64,000 nt of DNA from Nonomuraea ceibae (GTDB lineage: Bacteria > Actinomycetota > Actinomycetes > Streptosporangiales > Streptosporangiaceae). This document shows, piece by piece, positions 20,056 to 28,725 of the stretch; the stretch's first letter is position 1; every line of letters starts with the position of its first letter. Location: contig NZ_JAHKRO010000038.1 of assembly GCF_019396325.1 (NCBI RefSeq), forward strand, positions 1 through 64,000. Direction: 5' to 3'. A program made the position numbers and the translations under genes. Under the pieces are notes generated by a model. The model did not search any database and had not been told where the DNA came from. It saw only the letters and a list, made by a program, of their open reading frames with translations.

Positions 20056-21347
20056 GCGCCACCCAGTCCTCCGAGCCGGTCAAGGACCCGGTCGAGAGCC
20101 CCGTCGAGAACATCGTCCCGCTGGGCCGCAACCGGGACTTCATGCTCCTGTGGACCGGCGCCGGGTTCACCTCGCTCGGCGCCATGCTCACCATGACGGT
20201 CTACCCGCTGCTGGTGCTCTGGCAGACCGGGTCCACCGTGGCCACCGGCCTCATCGCGGCGGCGACCTCGCTGCCGCACCTGCTGGTCCAGGTGCCCGCG
20301 GGCGCGTTCGTCGACCGGTTCGACCGGCGGCGCCTGATGATCCTCTCGGACCTCGGGTGCGTGGTCACGGCCGCCAGCGTGCTCGTCGCCGTCCTCGCCG
20401 ACGCGATCTGGCTGCCCCACCTGATCATCGCCGCGTTCGTCCAGGGCAGCCTCAGCATCTTCTACGAGCTGGCCGAGCGCTCCGCCGTGCGCAACCTGGT
20501 GCACGAGAGCCAGGTGCCGGTGGCGCTGAGCCGCAACGAGGCCCGGATGCAGGGCGTGAACATGCTGGCCAACCCGCTGGGCAGCTTCCTGTTCAGCCTG
20601 GTGCGCTGGACGCCGTTCCTGCTCACCGTGGTCATGCACGTGATCTCGCTGGTGCAGCTGCTGTTCATCCGCAAGAGCTTCCAGGCCGAGGGCGCGCCGC
20701 CGCCGCGCGGCAGGCTGTACGCGGAGATCCGCGAGGGCGTCCAGTGGGTGTGGGGGCAGCCGTTCCTGCGGGCTGCGATGACGCTCATCTCCGCCAGCAA
20801 CATGATCTTCATGGGGATGACGCTGACGCTGTTCGCCGTCATCCATGACGGCGGCCACTCGCCCGCCATCGTCGGCCTCGTCGTCACCGCGGGCGGCATC
20901 GGCGGCGTGGCCGGCGCGATGACCGCCACCATGTGGCGCCAGCGGGTGACCATGCGCACGCTCGTCTGCGGCGGGCTGCTCGTCTGGGCGATCTGCATCG
21001 CGCCGCTCGCGGTGGTCACCGACCCGTGGCCGCTGGCCGCGGTGTTCGCGCTCAACGGGTACGTGTCCGGCGTGTTCAACGTCGCCGGCTCCGTCTACAC
21101 CATGCAGGTGACGCCCGACCACCTGTTCGGCCGCGTGCTGAGCGTGATGATGACGCTCGGCTCCGGCGCGAACTTCCTCGGCAGCCTGATCGCGGGCGCC
21201 GCGCTGAGCTGGTGGGGCGTGACGAACTCGGTGCTCGGCATGACCGCGATGATGGGCCTGCTCGTCGTCGCCGCCGTGCTCAGCCCGTCGGTCCGCGACG
21301 TCGTCAACACACCGCACGGAGGGCGGCTGCCGAGCGGCGGCGCGTGA
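20052..21347 (+). CDS. MFS efflux transporter, likely peptide exporter
   Basis: A 431-residue polytopic membrane protein of the EntS-like MFS branch, with about 12 hydrophobic segments and the loop motif GAFVDRFDRRRLM between TM2 and TM3. The ATG at 20052 overlaps the NRPS stop (ATGA), which sets the start and implies translational coupling; longer upstream starts would lie inside the NRPS. As the last gene before a strong terminator it most likely exports the finished peptide or a precursor and contributes to self-resistance. Substrate specificity cannot be read from the sequence. Confidence 0.92.
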   Translation: MSATQSSEPVKDPVESPVENIVPLGRNRDFMLLWTGAGFTSLGAMLTMTVYPLLVLWQTGSTVATGLIAAATSLPHLLVQVPAGAFVDRFDRRRLMILSDLGCVVTAASVLVAVLADAIWLPHLIIAAFVQGSLSIFYELAERSAVRNLVHESQVPVALSRNEARMQGVNMLANPLGSFLFSLVRWTPFLLTVVMHVISLVQLLFIRKSFQAEGAPPPRGRLYAEIREGVQWVWGQPFLRAAMTLISASNMIFMGMTLTLFAVIHDGGHSPAIVGLVVTAGGIGGVAGAMTATMWRQRVTMRTLVCGGLLVWAICIAPLAVVTDPWPLAAVFALNGYVSGVFNVAGSVYTMQVTPDHLFGRVLSVMMTLGSGANFLGSLIAGAALSWWGVTNSVLGMTAMMGLLVVAAVLSPSVRDVVNTPHGGRLPSGGA

Positions 21348-21361
21348 CCGCGCCCGTGCGT

Positions 21362-21395
21362 GAAGTCCCTGGCCGGGCCCCCGGTCAGGGACTTC
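21362..21395 (+). terminator. Strong hairpin terminator after the NRPS-MFS operon
   Basis: GAAGTCCCTG followed by a G and CCGGG pairs with CCCGG, T and CAGGGACTTC, giving a roughly 16-bp GC-rich stem with one internal mismatch and a tiny loop. It starts 15 bp after the MFS stop. There is no U-tract, which is common for actinomycete terminators. Confidence 0.8.
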
Positions 21396-21487
21396 GTCAC
21401 GTCCGGGCGGGGGCTGTACCTAGTACCACCCGGAAACGGCAACAGGCACTCCCGACAGCCGCTCTCCCCGCTGCCACAGTGAAGAGC

Positions 21488-23566
21488 ATGCTTAGTCGGA
21501 TCGGCAGTTTCTGTTACCGCCGCCGAGGATGGGTTCTCGCGGCCTGGATCCTGATCGTCGTCGTGGGAGGGACGTCCGTCGGCCCCCTGCTCCACACCGT
21601 CAGCTCGGCCAACTACATCAGGGGCCTGGAGGCCGACGAGGGCCAGCGCGCCCTCGTGGAGGGCCGTACGCACGGCCGCGAGTTCACCACCGTGGTCGCC
21701 GGGATGGACCGGGCGGCCCCCGAGCTCGCCCGCGCGCTCGCCGACGTGCGGGCCATCCCCGGCGTGCACGCGGTCGGCGAGCCGTACGCCGGCGACCGCG
21801 GGACCGGCGCGGCCGTGCAGGTCCAGCTCGTGAAGGCCGGCGACCAGGGCGTGCCGCTGCAGCAGGCGCAGGAGCGCCTCGGCGGCCTGGCCGAGGAGCG
21901 GCCCGGCGTGAGCGTCCGCTTCGGCGGGATCGACCTGATCTCCGACGACACGAACGCGATGGCGCAGCAGGACATGGCCAACGCGACCATGTACTCGCTG
22001 CCGATCACGCTGGTGGTGCTGGTCTTCGTGTTCGGCGGCCTGCTCGCCGCGAGCATCCCGGTGATCACGGCGGTGGCGACCATCGCCTCGTCGTTCGGGC
22101 TGATGCTGCTGGCGACCCGCGTCCTGCAGATCGACAACACCGTGCTCAGCGTCGTCGACCTGCTGGGGCTCGGCCTCTCGATCGACTACGGCCTGCTGCT
22201 GGTGGCCCGCTACCGGGAGGAGCTGGCGGCCGGGCACGACCGGCCGGAGGCCGTCCGCCGGGCGTGGGCGACCGCCGGGCGCACGGTGCTGTTCAGCGCC
22301 CTCACCGTCGCCGCCGCGCTGTCCAGCCTGCTGGTGATCCAGCAGCCCCGACTGCAGACGATGGGCGCCGCCGGCATCGCCTCGGCCCTGCTCGGCATGC
22401 TGGCCGCGGTCACCCTCGTCCCGGCGCTGCTCGGGCTGTTCGGCAAGCGGGTCAAGCCCGCACGGGTGCGGACCCGGCCGGACAACGGGGTGTTCGCCGG
22501 GATCGCCCGGGTCACCCACCGCGTGCCGGTGCTCGTCCTGGCCGGCGTGCTGCTCGTGCTGGCCGTCGCCGGGAGCACGCTGACCGGGCTCCAGATCAGG
22601 ATGGCCGGCGCGGAGAGCGTCCCGCCCGGCACGCAGTCGCTCCAGGTCGAACGCGAGGTCTCCGCCCACTACGGCTTCACCAGCAACCCGCCGCTGCGCG
22701 TCGTCGCCGAGACCGGCCCCGCCGAGCTGGCCGCCTGGAGCGCCGCCTTCCGCGACGACCCCGGCATCGCCAGGATCGAGCCGCCCCGCGCCGAGGGCCC
22801 CGGCCTGTCGTCCGTCGGCATCCTCGTCCACGGAGACCCGCAGGGACCCGCCGCCGAACAGGTGCTGGACCGGCTGCGCGCCGACCGGCCGGACGGCGTC
22901 CGCTCGTGGGTGACCGGTGAGACCGCCGGCATGTTCGACCTGCTCGACCGGACCTCCCGCGACCTGCCGCTCGCCGTCGCCGTCGCCCTGCTCGCGATGC
23001 TCGTGCTGCTGTTCCTCATGACCGGCTCGGTCGTCGCCCCGCTGGTCGCGGTCGTGCTCAACATCGTGTCGCTCGCGGCCACGTACGGCATGCTCGTCCT
23101 GCTCTTCCAGCACGGCCTGCTGTCCGGCCCGCTCGACACCCTGCCCGTCTCCGGGCTGAGCGTCTACCTGCTGGTCACCGTGTTCGCGTTCGGGTTCGCC
23201 TTCGCCATGGACTACCACGTGTTCCTGCTGGCCCGGATCAAGGAGTACGCCGACCGCGGGCACGACACCAACACGTCCGTACGCCACGGCCTCCAGCACA
23301 GCGGACGGCTGATCACCCTGGCCGCCGCCGTCATGGGCATCGTCTTCGCCTGCTTCGGCGCCTCGAAGATCGGCGACATGGAACAGCTCGGCGTGGCCCT
23401 GCTCGTCGCGGTGATCGTCGACGCCACGCTCGTGCGCTGCCTCCTGCTGCCCGCCACCATGACCCTGCTCGGCCGCTGGAACTGGTGGGCGCCGGGCCGG
23501 ATGCGCCGCGCGCACGAGCGCGTCGGGCTGCGCGAGCACGAGCGCGACCCCCTGGCCAGGGTGTGA
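21488..23566 (+). CDS. MMPL/RND-family transporter (692 aa)
   Basis: Integral membrane transporter of the MMPL branch of the RND superfamily. It has two homologous halves, each an extracytoplasmic domain flanked by bundles of hydrophobic helices, about 11-12 in total. The conserved Asp-Tyr pairs of proton relay are seen as LSIDYGLLLVARYRE in half one and FAMDYHVFLLARIKE in half two. ATG 21488 is preceded by GTGAAGAG; longer in-frame starts run back through the terminator and the MFS gene and are not credible. The 90-bp leader contains GTACCTAGTAC, an imperfect palindrome that may be an operator. It probably exports a lipophilic product or serves self-resistance; it could also be unrelated to the peptide. 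Confidence 0.9.
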   Translation: MLSRIGSFCYRRRGWVLAAWILIVVVGGTSVGPLLHTVSSANYIRGLEADEGQRALVEGRTHGREFTTVVAGMDRAAPELARALADVRAIPGVHAVGEPYAGDRGTGAAVQVQLVKAGDQGVPLQQAQERLGGLAEERPGVSVRFGGIDLISDDTNAMAQQDMANATMYSLPITLVVLVFVFGGLLAASIPVITAVATIASSFGLMLLATRVLQIDNTVLSVVDLLGLGLSIDYGLLLVARYREELAAGHDRPEAVRRAWATAGRTVLFSALTVAAALSSLLVIQQPRLQTMGAAGIASALLGMLAAVTLVPALLGLFGKRVKPARVRTRPDNGVFAGIARVTHRVPVLVLAGVLLVLAVAGSTLTGLQIRMAGAESVPPGTQSLQVEREVSAHYGFTSNPPLRVVAETGPAELAAWSAAFRDDPGIARIEPPRAEGPGLSSVGILVHGDPQGPAAEQVLDRLRADRPDGVRSWVTGETAGMFDLLDRTSRDLPLAVAVALLAMLVLLFLMTGSVVAPLVAVVLNIVSLAATYGMLVLLFQHGLLSGPLDTLPVSGLSVYLLVTVFAFGFAFAMDYHVFLLARIKEYADRGHDTNTSVRHGLQHSGRLITLAAAVMGIVFACFGASKIGDMEQLGVALLVAVIVDATLVRCLLLPATMTLLGRWNWWAPGRMRRAHERVGLREHERDPLARV

Positions 23567-23649
23567 TCACCGCGGGCTTGTCCCGGGGGCGGGCGCATGA
23601 TTGCCTACCAACGGATTCGGCCGCAACGGGTGGAGAACGGGGAGGGCTC

Positions 23650-24906
23650 GTGACCGTCGGGGGACGGGTGTTACGCGCGCCGTGGCAGGCCCGCACCTGG
23701 CTGGCCACGTTCCAGATCGCCGCGGGCAGCGCCGTCGGGATGCTGGCGTTCACCGTGCTCAGCGTCGTCGGCTCCGCCGTGGTGATGCTCACCCTCGTCG
23801 GCGTCCGCTGGCTCCCCCTGTCGGCCCTGCTGTGGTGCGGGCGGACGTGCACGCGCATGCACCGCTCCCGCTTCGCCGCCCTGCGCGGCGCGCCCATCCC
23901 GGCCGCCGTCCACCCGCCCCCCGAAGGCCAGGGCCTGCGCTCGCGCGTACGGGCCGAGCTCCAGCAGCCGGTGGTCCGCTCGCGCCTGGCCTACAGCCTG
24001 CTCAGCGGCCTGGTGCTCACGCTGGGCGCGGCCGTCTCGGTGACGCTCTGGACGGCCGGCCTGCTCGGCGCCACGATCATCGGCTACGCGTGGGCGCTGC
24101 CGGCCCGCAACGGCTTCGGCTGGGGCCTGCACGAGCCCGCCACGCTGCTGGCGCTCACGGCGGCCGGGCTGCTGTGCCTGTTCGGCGCCCCGTGGGTGGT
24201 GCGCGGCCTGGCCGCCTGGGACGCCGCCGTCGCCACCCGCCTGCTCACCTCCACCCACGTCGACCAGCTCGCCCGCCGCGTCGAGGTGCTGTCGGAGAAC
24301 CAGATCCGCCTCCTCGACGCCGCCGACGCCGAACGCCGGCGCATCGAACGCGACCTGCACGACGGCACCCAGCAACGCCTGACCTCCCTGGCCATGAACC
24401 TGGGCATCGCCAGGGAGCTGCTCTCCGACCTCCCGCCGGACGCCCGCAAGCTGATCGCCGACGCGCACGAGGAGGCCAAGCAGGCCCTCACCGAGCTGCG
24501 CGGATTCGTCCGCGGGCTGCACCCTGCCGTCCTCGACGACCGCGGCCTCGACGCCGCGCTGTCCGGGATCGCGGCCAGGCTGCCGCTTCCCGTCCACCTC
24601 ACCGTGGACGTGCGGCCACGACCCTCACGGACGATCGAGGCGGCGGCCTACTTCGTCGTCTCGGAGGCACTCACCAACGTCGCCAAGCACACGGAGGCCG
24701 ACAACGTGCACATCGAGGTCAACCGGCGCGACGACCGGTTGCGCATCCGGATCGCCGACGACGGCGGCGGCGGCGCCAGCCTGGACAAGGGCTCCGGCCT
24801 GCGCGGGCTGCGCGACCGCGTCAGATCCGTCGGCGGCGAGCTGCGCATCGACAGCCCGGCCGGCGGGCCGACCGTGATCGATGTGGAGATGCCGTGCGTG
24901 TCGTGA
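23650..24906 (+). CDS. NarL-type sensor histidine kinase with membrane sensor domain
   Basis: A 418-residue kinase. GTG 23650 follows GGGGAGGG at good spacing. The first 200 residues carry two pairs of hydrophobic segments around a cytoplasmic stretch, resembling the putative-sensor domain common in actinomycete kinases. A dimerisation/phosphoacceptor region follows with ERRRIERDLHDGTQQR; His 237 is the phosphorylated residue. The ATPase domain has EALTNVAKH (N box), ADDGGGG and GSGLRGLRDRV. It overlaps the response regulator gene by 13 bp, so the two are certainly partners. The adjacent membrane DUF4097-like gene suggests sensing of cell-envelope stress, possibly caused by the cluster product. 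Confidence 0.93.
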   Translation: MTVGGRVLRAPWQARTWLATFQIAAGSAVGMLAFTVLSVVGSAVVMLTLVGVRWLPLSALLWCGRTCTRMHRSRFAALRGAPIPAAVHPPPEGQGLRSRVRAELQQPVVRSRLAYSLLSGLVLTLGAAVSVTLWTAGLLGATIIGYAWALPARNGFGWGLHEPATLLALTAAGLLCLFGAPWVVRGLAAWDAAVATRLLTSTHVDQLARRVEVLSENQIRLLDAADAERRRIERDLHDGTQQRLTSLAMNLGIARELLSDLPPDARKLIADAHEEAKQALTELRGFVRGLHPAVLDDRGLDAALSGIAARLPLPVHLTVDVRPRPSRTIEAAAYFVVSEALTNVAKHTEADNVHIEVNRRDDRLRIRIADDGGGGASLDKGSGLRGLRDRVRSVGGELRIDSPAGGPTVIDVEMPCVS

Positions 24907-25535
24907 TCGCCGAGGACTCCGCGCTGCTGCGCGAGGGGCTGGTCCGGATGCTGGAGCTGGCCGGTATCCAGGTGGTCGCCACCGCCTCCGACTCCGACGG
25001 GCTGCTGGCCGCCGTCGAGGAACACCAGCCGGACCTGGCGCTGGTCGACGTGCGCATGCCGCCCACCCAGACCGACGAGGGCATGCGCGCCGCGCTGGTC
25101 GTCCGCGAGCGGTGGCCGCACGTCGCCGTGCTGGTGCTCTCGCAGTACGTGGAGGAGCAGTACGCCACCGAACTGCTCGTCGGGGAGTCCAGCGGCCTCG
25201 GCTACCTGCTCAAGGACCGCGTGGCGAACTTCCGCGAGTTCCTGGAAGCCGTGCGCCGGGTCGCCGCCGGCGGCACCGCGCTCGACCCCGAGGTGGTGTC
25301 GCAACTGCTCGTCCGCCGCAGGCCCGACAGCCTCTCCCGGCTGTCGGCCCGCGAGCGCGAGGTGCTGACCCTCATGGCTGAGGGCAAGTCGAACGCGGGC
25401 ATCGCGATGGGCCTGGCGATCAGCGAGAGCGCCGTCGCCAAGCACATCAACGGCATCTTCACCAAGCTCGACCTGCCCACGACGGACACCGACCACCGAA
25501 GGGTGCTCGCCGTGCTGAAATACCTGAAGGCATGA
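24894..25535 (+). CDS. NarL/LuxR-family response regulator
   Basis: A 213-residue regulator starting at GTG 24894 (RVVIAEDS), inside the last codons of the kinase gene. The receiver domain has the acidic pair ED, the phosphoacceptor Asp 52 in LVDVRMP and Lys in YLLKDR. The C-terminal LuxR helix-turn-helix reads LSAREREVLTLMAEGKSNAGIA. Its stop overlaps the next gene start (ATGA). The likely regulon includes the flanking transporter genes, but no repeated operator was recognised to prove this. Confidence 0.94.
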   Translation: MRVVIAEDSALLREGLVRMLELAGIQVVATASDSDGLLAAVEEHQPDLALVDVRMPPTQTDEGMRAALVVRERWPHVAVLVLSQYVEEQYATELLVGESSGLGYLLKDRVANFREFLEAVRRVAAGGTALDPEVVSQLLVRRRPDSLSRLSAREREVLTLMAEGKSNAGIAMGLAISESAVAKHINGIFTKLDLPTTDTDHRRVLAVLKYLKA

Positions 25536-26257
25536 CCGCCTCACGCCGGGCCCGGGCGGGCTGGATCACGCTCGGCGCGGGGGCGGCGCTGCTCATCGCC
25601 GTGCTGATCGGCCTGACGCTGTGGTCCTGGCTGGCCAGGCAGAGCGAGACGCAGCGCCAGACCCACCAGCGCCCGGCCGCCCGCGTCACGGTGGACCTCA
25701 GGATCGGCGAGGTGCGCCTGCTCCCCGGCGAGGCCGGGCGGGTCGACGTCGAACGGCGGCTGACCTGGTCGGGCCCCCGGCCGGCGCTGACGGAGCGGTG
25801 GTCCGGCGACACGCTCGGCATCCAGGCGCGCTGCGACGAGGACCTGCTGATCGGGGCCTGCTGGGTCAGCTACACGATCCGGGTCCCGGCGGGGACCGCC
25901 GTGGAGGCGCGGACCGCCGAGGGCGACATCACGCTGCGCGACCTGACCGGGGAGCTGCGGCTGGCCACGGAGACCGGCGCGATCACGGGCACGGGGCTGC
26001 GGGCGGCCGACGTCGAGGTCAGCGCCCAGCTGGGCGACATCGCGCTGAGATTCGTCCGGCCGCCGGGCTCGGTGCGGGCGGATTCGCAGGCCGGGAACAT
26101 CGACGTGGAGGTGCCCGAAAGTGACGGTTACGCGCTCGACATTCGCAGCGGCATCGGCGAGCCGGACGTCGGAGTACGCGCCACCGAAGGCGCGAAGAAC
26201 AATATTTCGGTGCACAACAGTACGGGCGGGATACGGGTCGCGTATTTGGGGTCCTGA
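25532..26257 (+). CDS. Membrane-anchored DUF4097-like beta-repeat protein
   Basis: A 241-residue protein with a basic start, one transmembrane segment (about 15-36) and an extracytoplasmic domain rich in short beta repeats (GDITLRD, GAITGTG, GDIALRF, GNIDVEV), the pattern of DUF4097/adhesin-like domains. It is translationally coupled to the response regulator by ATGA. In LiaF-type envelope-stress modules, proteins with this domain modulate a NarL-type kinase; a similar accessory role is inferred here. Codon GC falls in the last 40 codons compared with the rest. Confidence 0.8.
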   Translation: MTASRRARAGWITLGAGAALLIAVLIGLTLWSWLARQSETQRQTHQRPAARVTVDLRIGEVRLLPGEAGRVDVERRLTWSGPRPALTERWSGDTLGIQARCDEDLLIGACWVSYTIRVPAGTAVEARTAEGDITLRDLTGELRLATETGAITGTGLRAADVEVSAQLGDIALRFVRPPGSVRADSQAGNIDVEVPESDGYALDIRSGIGEPDVGVRATEGAKNNISVHNSTGGIRVAYLGS

Positions 26258-26279
26258 CCAGCCGGGAGGCTCACGCCGG

Positions 26280-26426
26280 TCAGTCGCGGTCGCCGTCGGC
26301 CGGTCGCCCGGACGGGTCGTCAGCCGCCGGCTCCGCCCGCGCCCGGTTGGGGCACCCGGCGCATTCGCCGGGCTGCGTGCGGCGCAGCAGGACCGGGCAC
26401 CATTCCCGCGAGTCCGTATCCGTCAT
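26280..26426 (-). CDS. Candidate small Cys-containing protein (48 aa)
   Basis: An ATG-started frame on the minus strand with 44 of about 48 third positions G or C. The peptide begins MTDTDSREWCPVLLRRTQPG and contains CAGCPN, so it has three Cys including a CxxC pair and a polar, disordered tail. No clear ribosome-binding site is visible and nothing similar was recognised, so this may be chance. A plus-strand frame over the same bases has poor codon bias. Confidence 0.35.
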   Translation of the reverse strand: MTDTDSREWCPVLLRRTQPGECAGCPNRARAEPAADDPSGRPADGDRD

Positions 26427-26533
26427 GCACACATCGTGTCAGGTTTCCTGGCAGGTGTCGGTAAAGGGGGTGCTACTTCCCACCGGTAGCTAACTCCACC
26501 TCGGTCGTGGAGCAGGCGCCCGGAGGGCCTCAT

Positions 26534-26582
26534 TGAAATGCTGAAACGGCACCCTTTCATGAAATGCTATAGTCTCACTATA
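26534..26582 (+). promoter_or_regulatory. AT-rich promoter/operator region before the ABC transporter operon
   Basis: The 524-bp gap 26258-26781 has one conspicuously AT-rich island. It holds a direct repeat TGAAATGCT (26534-26542 and 26560-26568) and a perfect inverted repeat TATAGT-CTC-ACTATA (26568-26582). The second direct repeat abuts the inverted repeat. This looks like a promoter with operator sites for the permease operon, but lies about 200 bp from its start. The remainder of the gap shows nothing else apart from the small minus-strand frame. Confidence 0.5.
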
Positions 26583-26781
26583 TTTGGCGGGAGTATTGGA
26601 ATTCTGTCCATTGACGGGCAGGATTAGCCTGCGTATCGAGCCATCCGGGGGATTTCGGCACGCGGCCCGTCCGGCCGCCGCACGGCTCGTCGACCCTGAC
26701 TGTCAACACGATCGTCAGCGCGGCCGTCAAGACGGTCGCCGACGTCGTCCCCTCTGTCGCTGAAGGTGTGGAGGTTCGCCT

Positions 26782-28668
26782 GTGCTGAGCATCGCGATGA
26801 GCACGCTCCGGGAGCGGTGGGTGGCCTTCGTCGTGTCCCTCGTCGCCCTCGCCCTGGGCGTCGGCATCATCGCCACCATCGCGCTGGTGATGAACTCGGC
26901 CCTCACGGGCTTCCCCGGCCAGCGCGCCGCGCTGACCGGGACCGTGGTGCTGCTCAGCGTGTCGGCGGGGGTGACCGGGTTCGCCACCGTCTTCATCGTG
27001 GCCTCCACCTTCGCCCTGACGGTGATCCAGCGCACCCGTGAGCTGGCGCTGTTCCGGCTGATCGGCGCCACCCCGCAGCAGGTGCGGCGGATGATCGTGA
27101 TCGAGGCGCTGCTCCTGGCCGCGATCGGCTGCGTGGCCGGGGTCGTGATCAGCCTCGTGGGCGCGCCGGTGCTGGCCTCGGTGCTGGCGTCGAGCGGCCT
27201 GGCGCCGTCCTGGTTCGAGGTGTCGATCTCGCCCGTGCCGCTCGTGCTGGTCTGCCTCGGCGGCATGGGGCTGACGGCGCTGAGCGTGTCGGTGGCCTCG
27301 CGGCGGGCGGCGACGATCCGGCCGACGCAGTCGCTGCGCGAGTCGGCCGGCGACCCGCCCGGGGCGCGGCCCGGCAGGTCCGCGCGCACCGGTTGGGGCG
27401 TCGCGCTCCTGCTGATCTCGCTCATGGGGATGGGCGTGGTCGCGGCCGTGCTGCCGGAGCTCGCCACGGTCCCCGTGGTCTACCTGTGGGTGCTGCTCAC
27501 GCTGGTCGCGGCCGTGGCGCTGCTGGCCCCGGCCCTCGTCCCGCCCGTCCTGAGGCTGCTGACGCTGCCGTGGGCGCGCGGCGGCAGCGCGATCGGCACC
27601 CTGGTCCGGGAGAACACCCTCACGATGGCCCGGCGCACCGCCGCGACGACGCTACCCATTCTCATCACCGCCGGCATGTCGATCAGCCTGCTCGGCGCGC
27701 TGGAGACGATCGGCCACGCCCAGTCGGTCGAGGCGGGCGAGCGGTTACGCGCCGACTACGTGCTGGTGCCCGAGGGCGGCCCCGCCATCAGCGCCGAGGC
27801 GCTCGATCGGGCACGGAAGATCCCCGGCGTCCGGATCGCCCCGCTCGCGCCGACGACCGTCCAGGTCACCGGCGAGGCCGGGCTGGCCGACGGGTTCTGG
27901 GGCTACGCCACCGACGCCCAGCGGTTCGCCGCGATGACCTCGCTGCCGCTGATCGACGGCACGCTGGAGGACTTCGGGCCCGGCGGCATCGTGGTGTCCG
28001 ACATCTGGGAGCTCGGCGCCGGGCAGCGCGTCACGGTCACGCCGGACGGCGGCAAGCCGGTCCAGCTCACCGTGGCCGCGGTCGTCGGCGACAGCGCCGG
28101 AGGCGGCGACTTCTACCTGGACGTCTCCGACACTGGCCCGCGCCCGGCCGAGGCCGCGTACGTACAGGCCGGGGGCGAGGCCGCGGCGGCGCTGCGGGAG
28201 CGGAGCGGCGAGCTGGGGGCCTCGCTGCTGACCAAGGCCGAATGGGCGGCCACGGTGGGCAACAGCGACCAGGGCACCGGCGTGATCGGCATGCTGGTGA
28301 CGCTCGGCATCGCGATCGTCTACAGCTGCATCGCCATCGTCAACACGATGGTCATGGCCGCCACCGCCAGGCGGCGCGACCTGACCCTGCTGCGGCTGCT
28401 CGGAGCCACGTCACGGCAGGCGGTGGCGGCGCTGCTCGCCGAGTCGGTCGTGATCGCGGCGGCCGCGATGGTGCTGGCCACCGCCGCGTCCGCGATCAAC
28501 TTCGCCGGGCTGCTGGCCGCGCTGACCCAGGTCGTGCCCGGGGCCACGCTGGCCGTCCCGTGGGCGCCCGTCCTCGCGTTCGCCGCCACGAGCGCCCTGC
28601 TCGCCATCCTCGCCACGACGCTGACCGCCACGGCGGCCGTGCGCACGCCCGCCCCGTTGTCAGAGTGA
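26782..28668 (+). CDS. FtsX-like ABC transporter permease (628 aa)
   Basis: Inner-membrane permease with two FtsX cores. The first (about 45-180) contains TRELALFRLIGATPQQVRRM, the second (about 500-620) contains ARRRDLTLLRLLGATSRQAV; both are the coupling-helix signature that docks onto the ATPase. An extracytoplasmic domain lies between. GTG 26782 follows GGAGG at 8 bp. The ATPase gene follows 57 bp later. Such pairs commonly export or detoxify antimicrobial peptides and lipids; with the type II thioesterase in the same operon, a role in export or self-resistance for the NRPS product is likely. Confidence 0.92.
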   Translation: MLSIAMSTLRERWVAFVVSLVALALGVGIIATIALVMNSALTGFPGQRAALTGTVVLLSVSAGVTGFATVFIVASTFALTVIQRTRELALFRLIGATPQQVRRMIVIEALLLAAIGCVAGVVISLVGAPVLASVLASSGLAPSWFEVSISPVPLVLVCLGGMGLTALSVSVASRRAATIRPTQSLRESAGDPPGARPGRSARTGWGVALLLISLMGMGVVAAVLPELATVPVVYLWVLLTLVAAVALLAPALVPPVLRLLTLPWARGGSAIGTLVRENTLTMARRTAATTLPILITAGMSISLLGALETIGHAQSVEAGERLRADYVLVPEGGPAISAEALDRARKIPGVRIAPLAPTTVQVTGEAGLADGFWGYATDAQRFAAMTSLPLIDGTLEDFGPGGIVVSDIWELGAGQRVTVTPDGGKPVQLTVAAVVGDSAGGGDFYLDVSDTGPRPAEAAYVQAGGEAAAALRERSGELGASLLTKAEWAATVGNSDQGTGVIGMLVTLGIAIVYSCIAIVNTMVMAATARRRDLTLLRLLGATSRQAVAALLAESVVIAAAAMVLATAASAINFAGLLAALTQVVPGATLAVPWAPVLAFAATSALLAILATTLTATAAVRTPAPLSE

Positions 28669-28707
28669 CGTGCCAGAGTGACGCGCCAGAGTGACGACAG
28701 AGTGACG
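28661..28707 (+). repeat. Tandem CAGAGTGACG repeats across the permease stop codon
   Basis: Four exact copies of CAGAGTGACG start at 28661, 28674, 28687 and 28698, with 3, 3 and 1 bases between them, and a fifth partial copy (CAGAG) merges into the next ribosome-binding site. The permease stop TGA lies in copy 1. The repeat lengthens the spacer to the ATPase gene and looks like slippage-generated DNA. Confidence 0.9.
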
Positions 28708-28725
28708 ACAGAGAAGGTGACTGCC

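Noticed and set aside
26121..26489. A 122-codon plus-strand frame after the DUF4097-like gene
   Set aside because: Codon bias is poor, it starts inside the upstream gene in another frame, and it resembles no protein.
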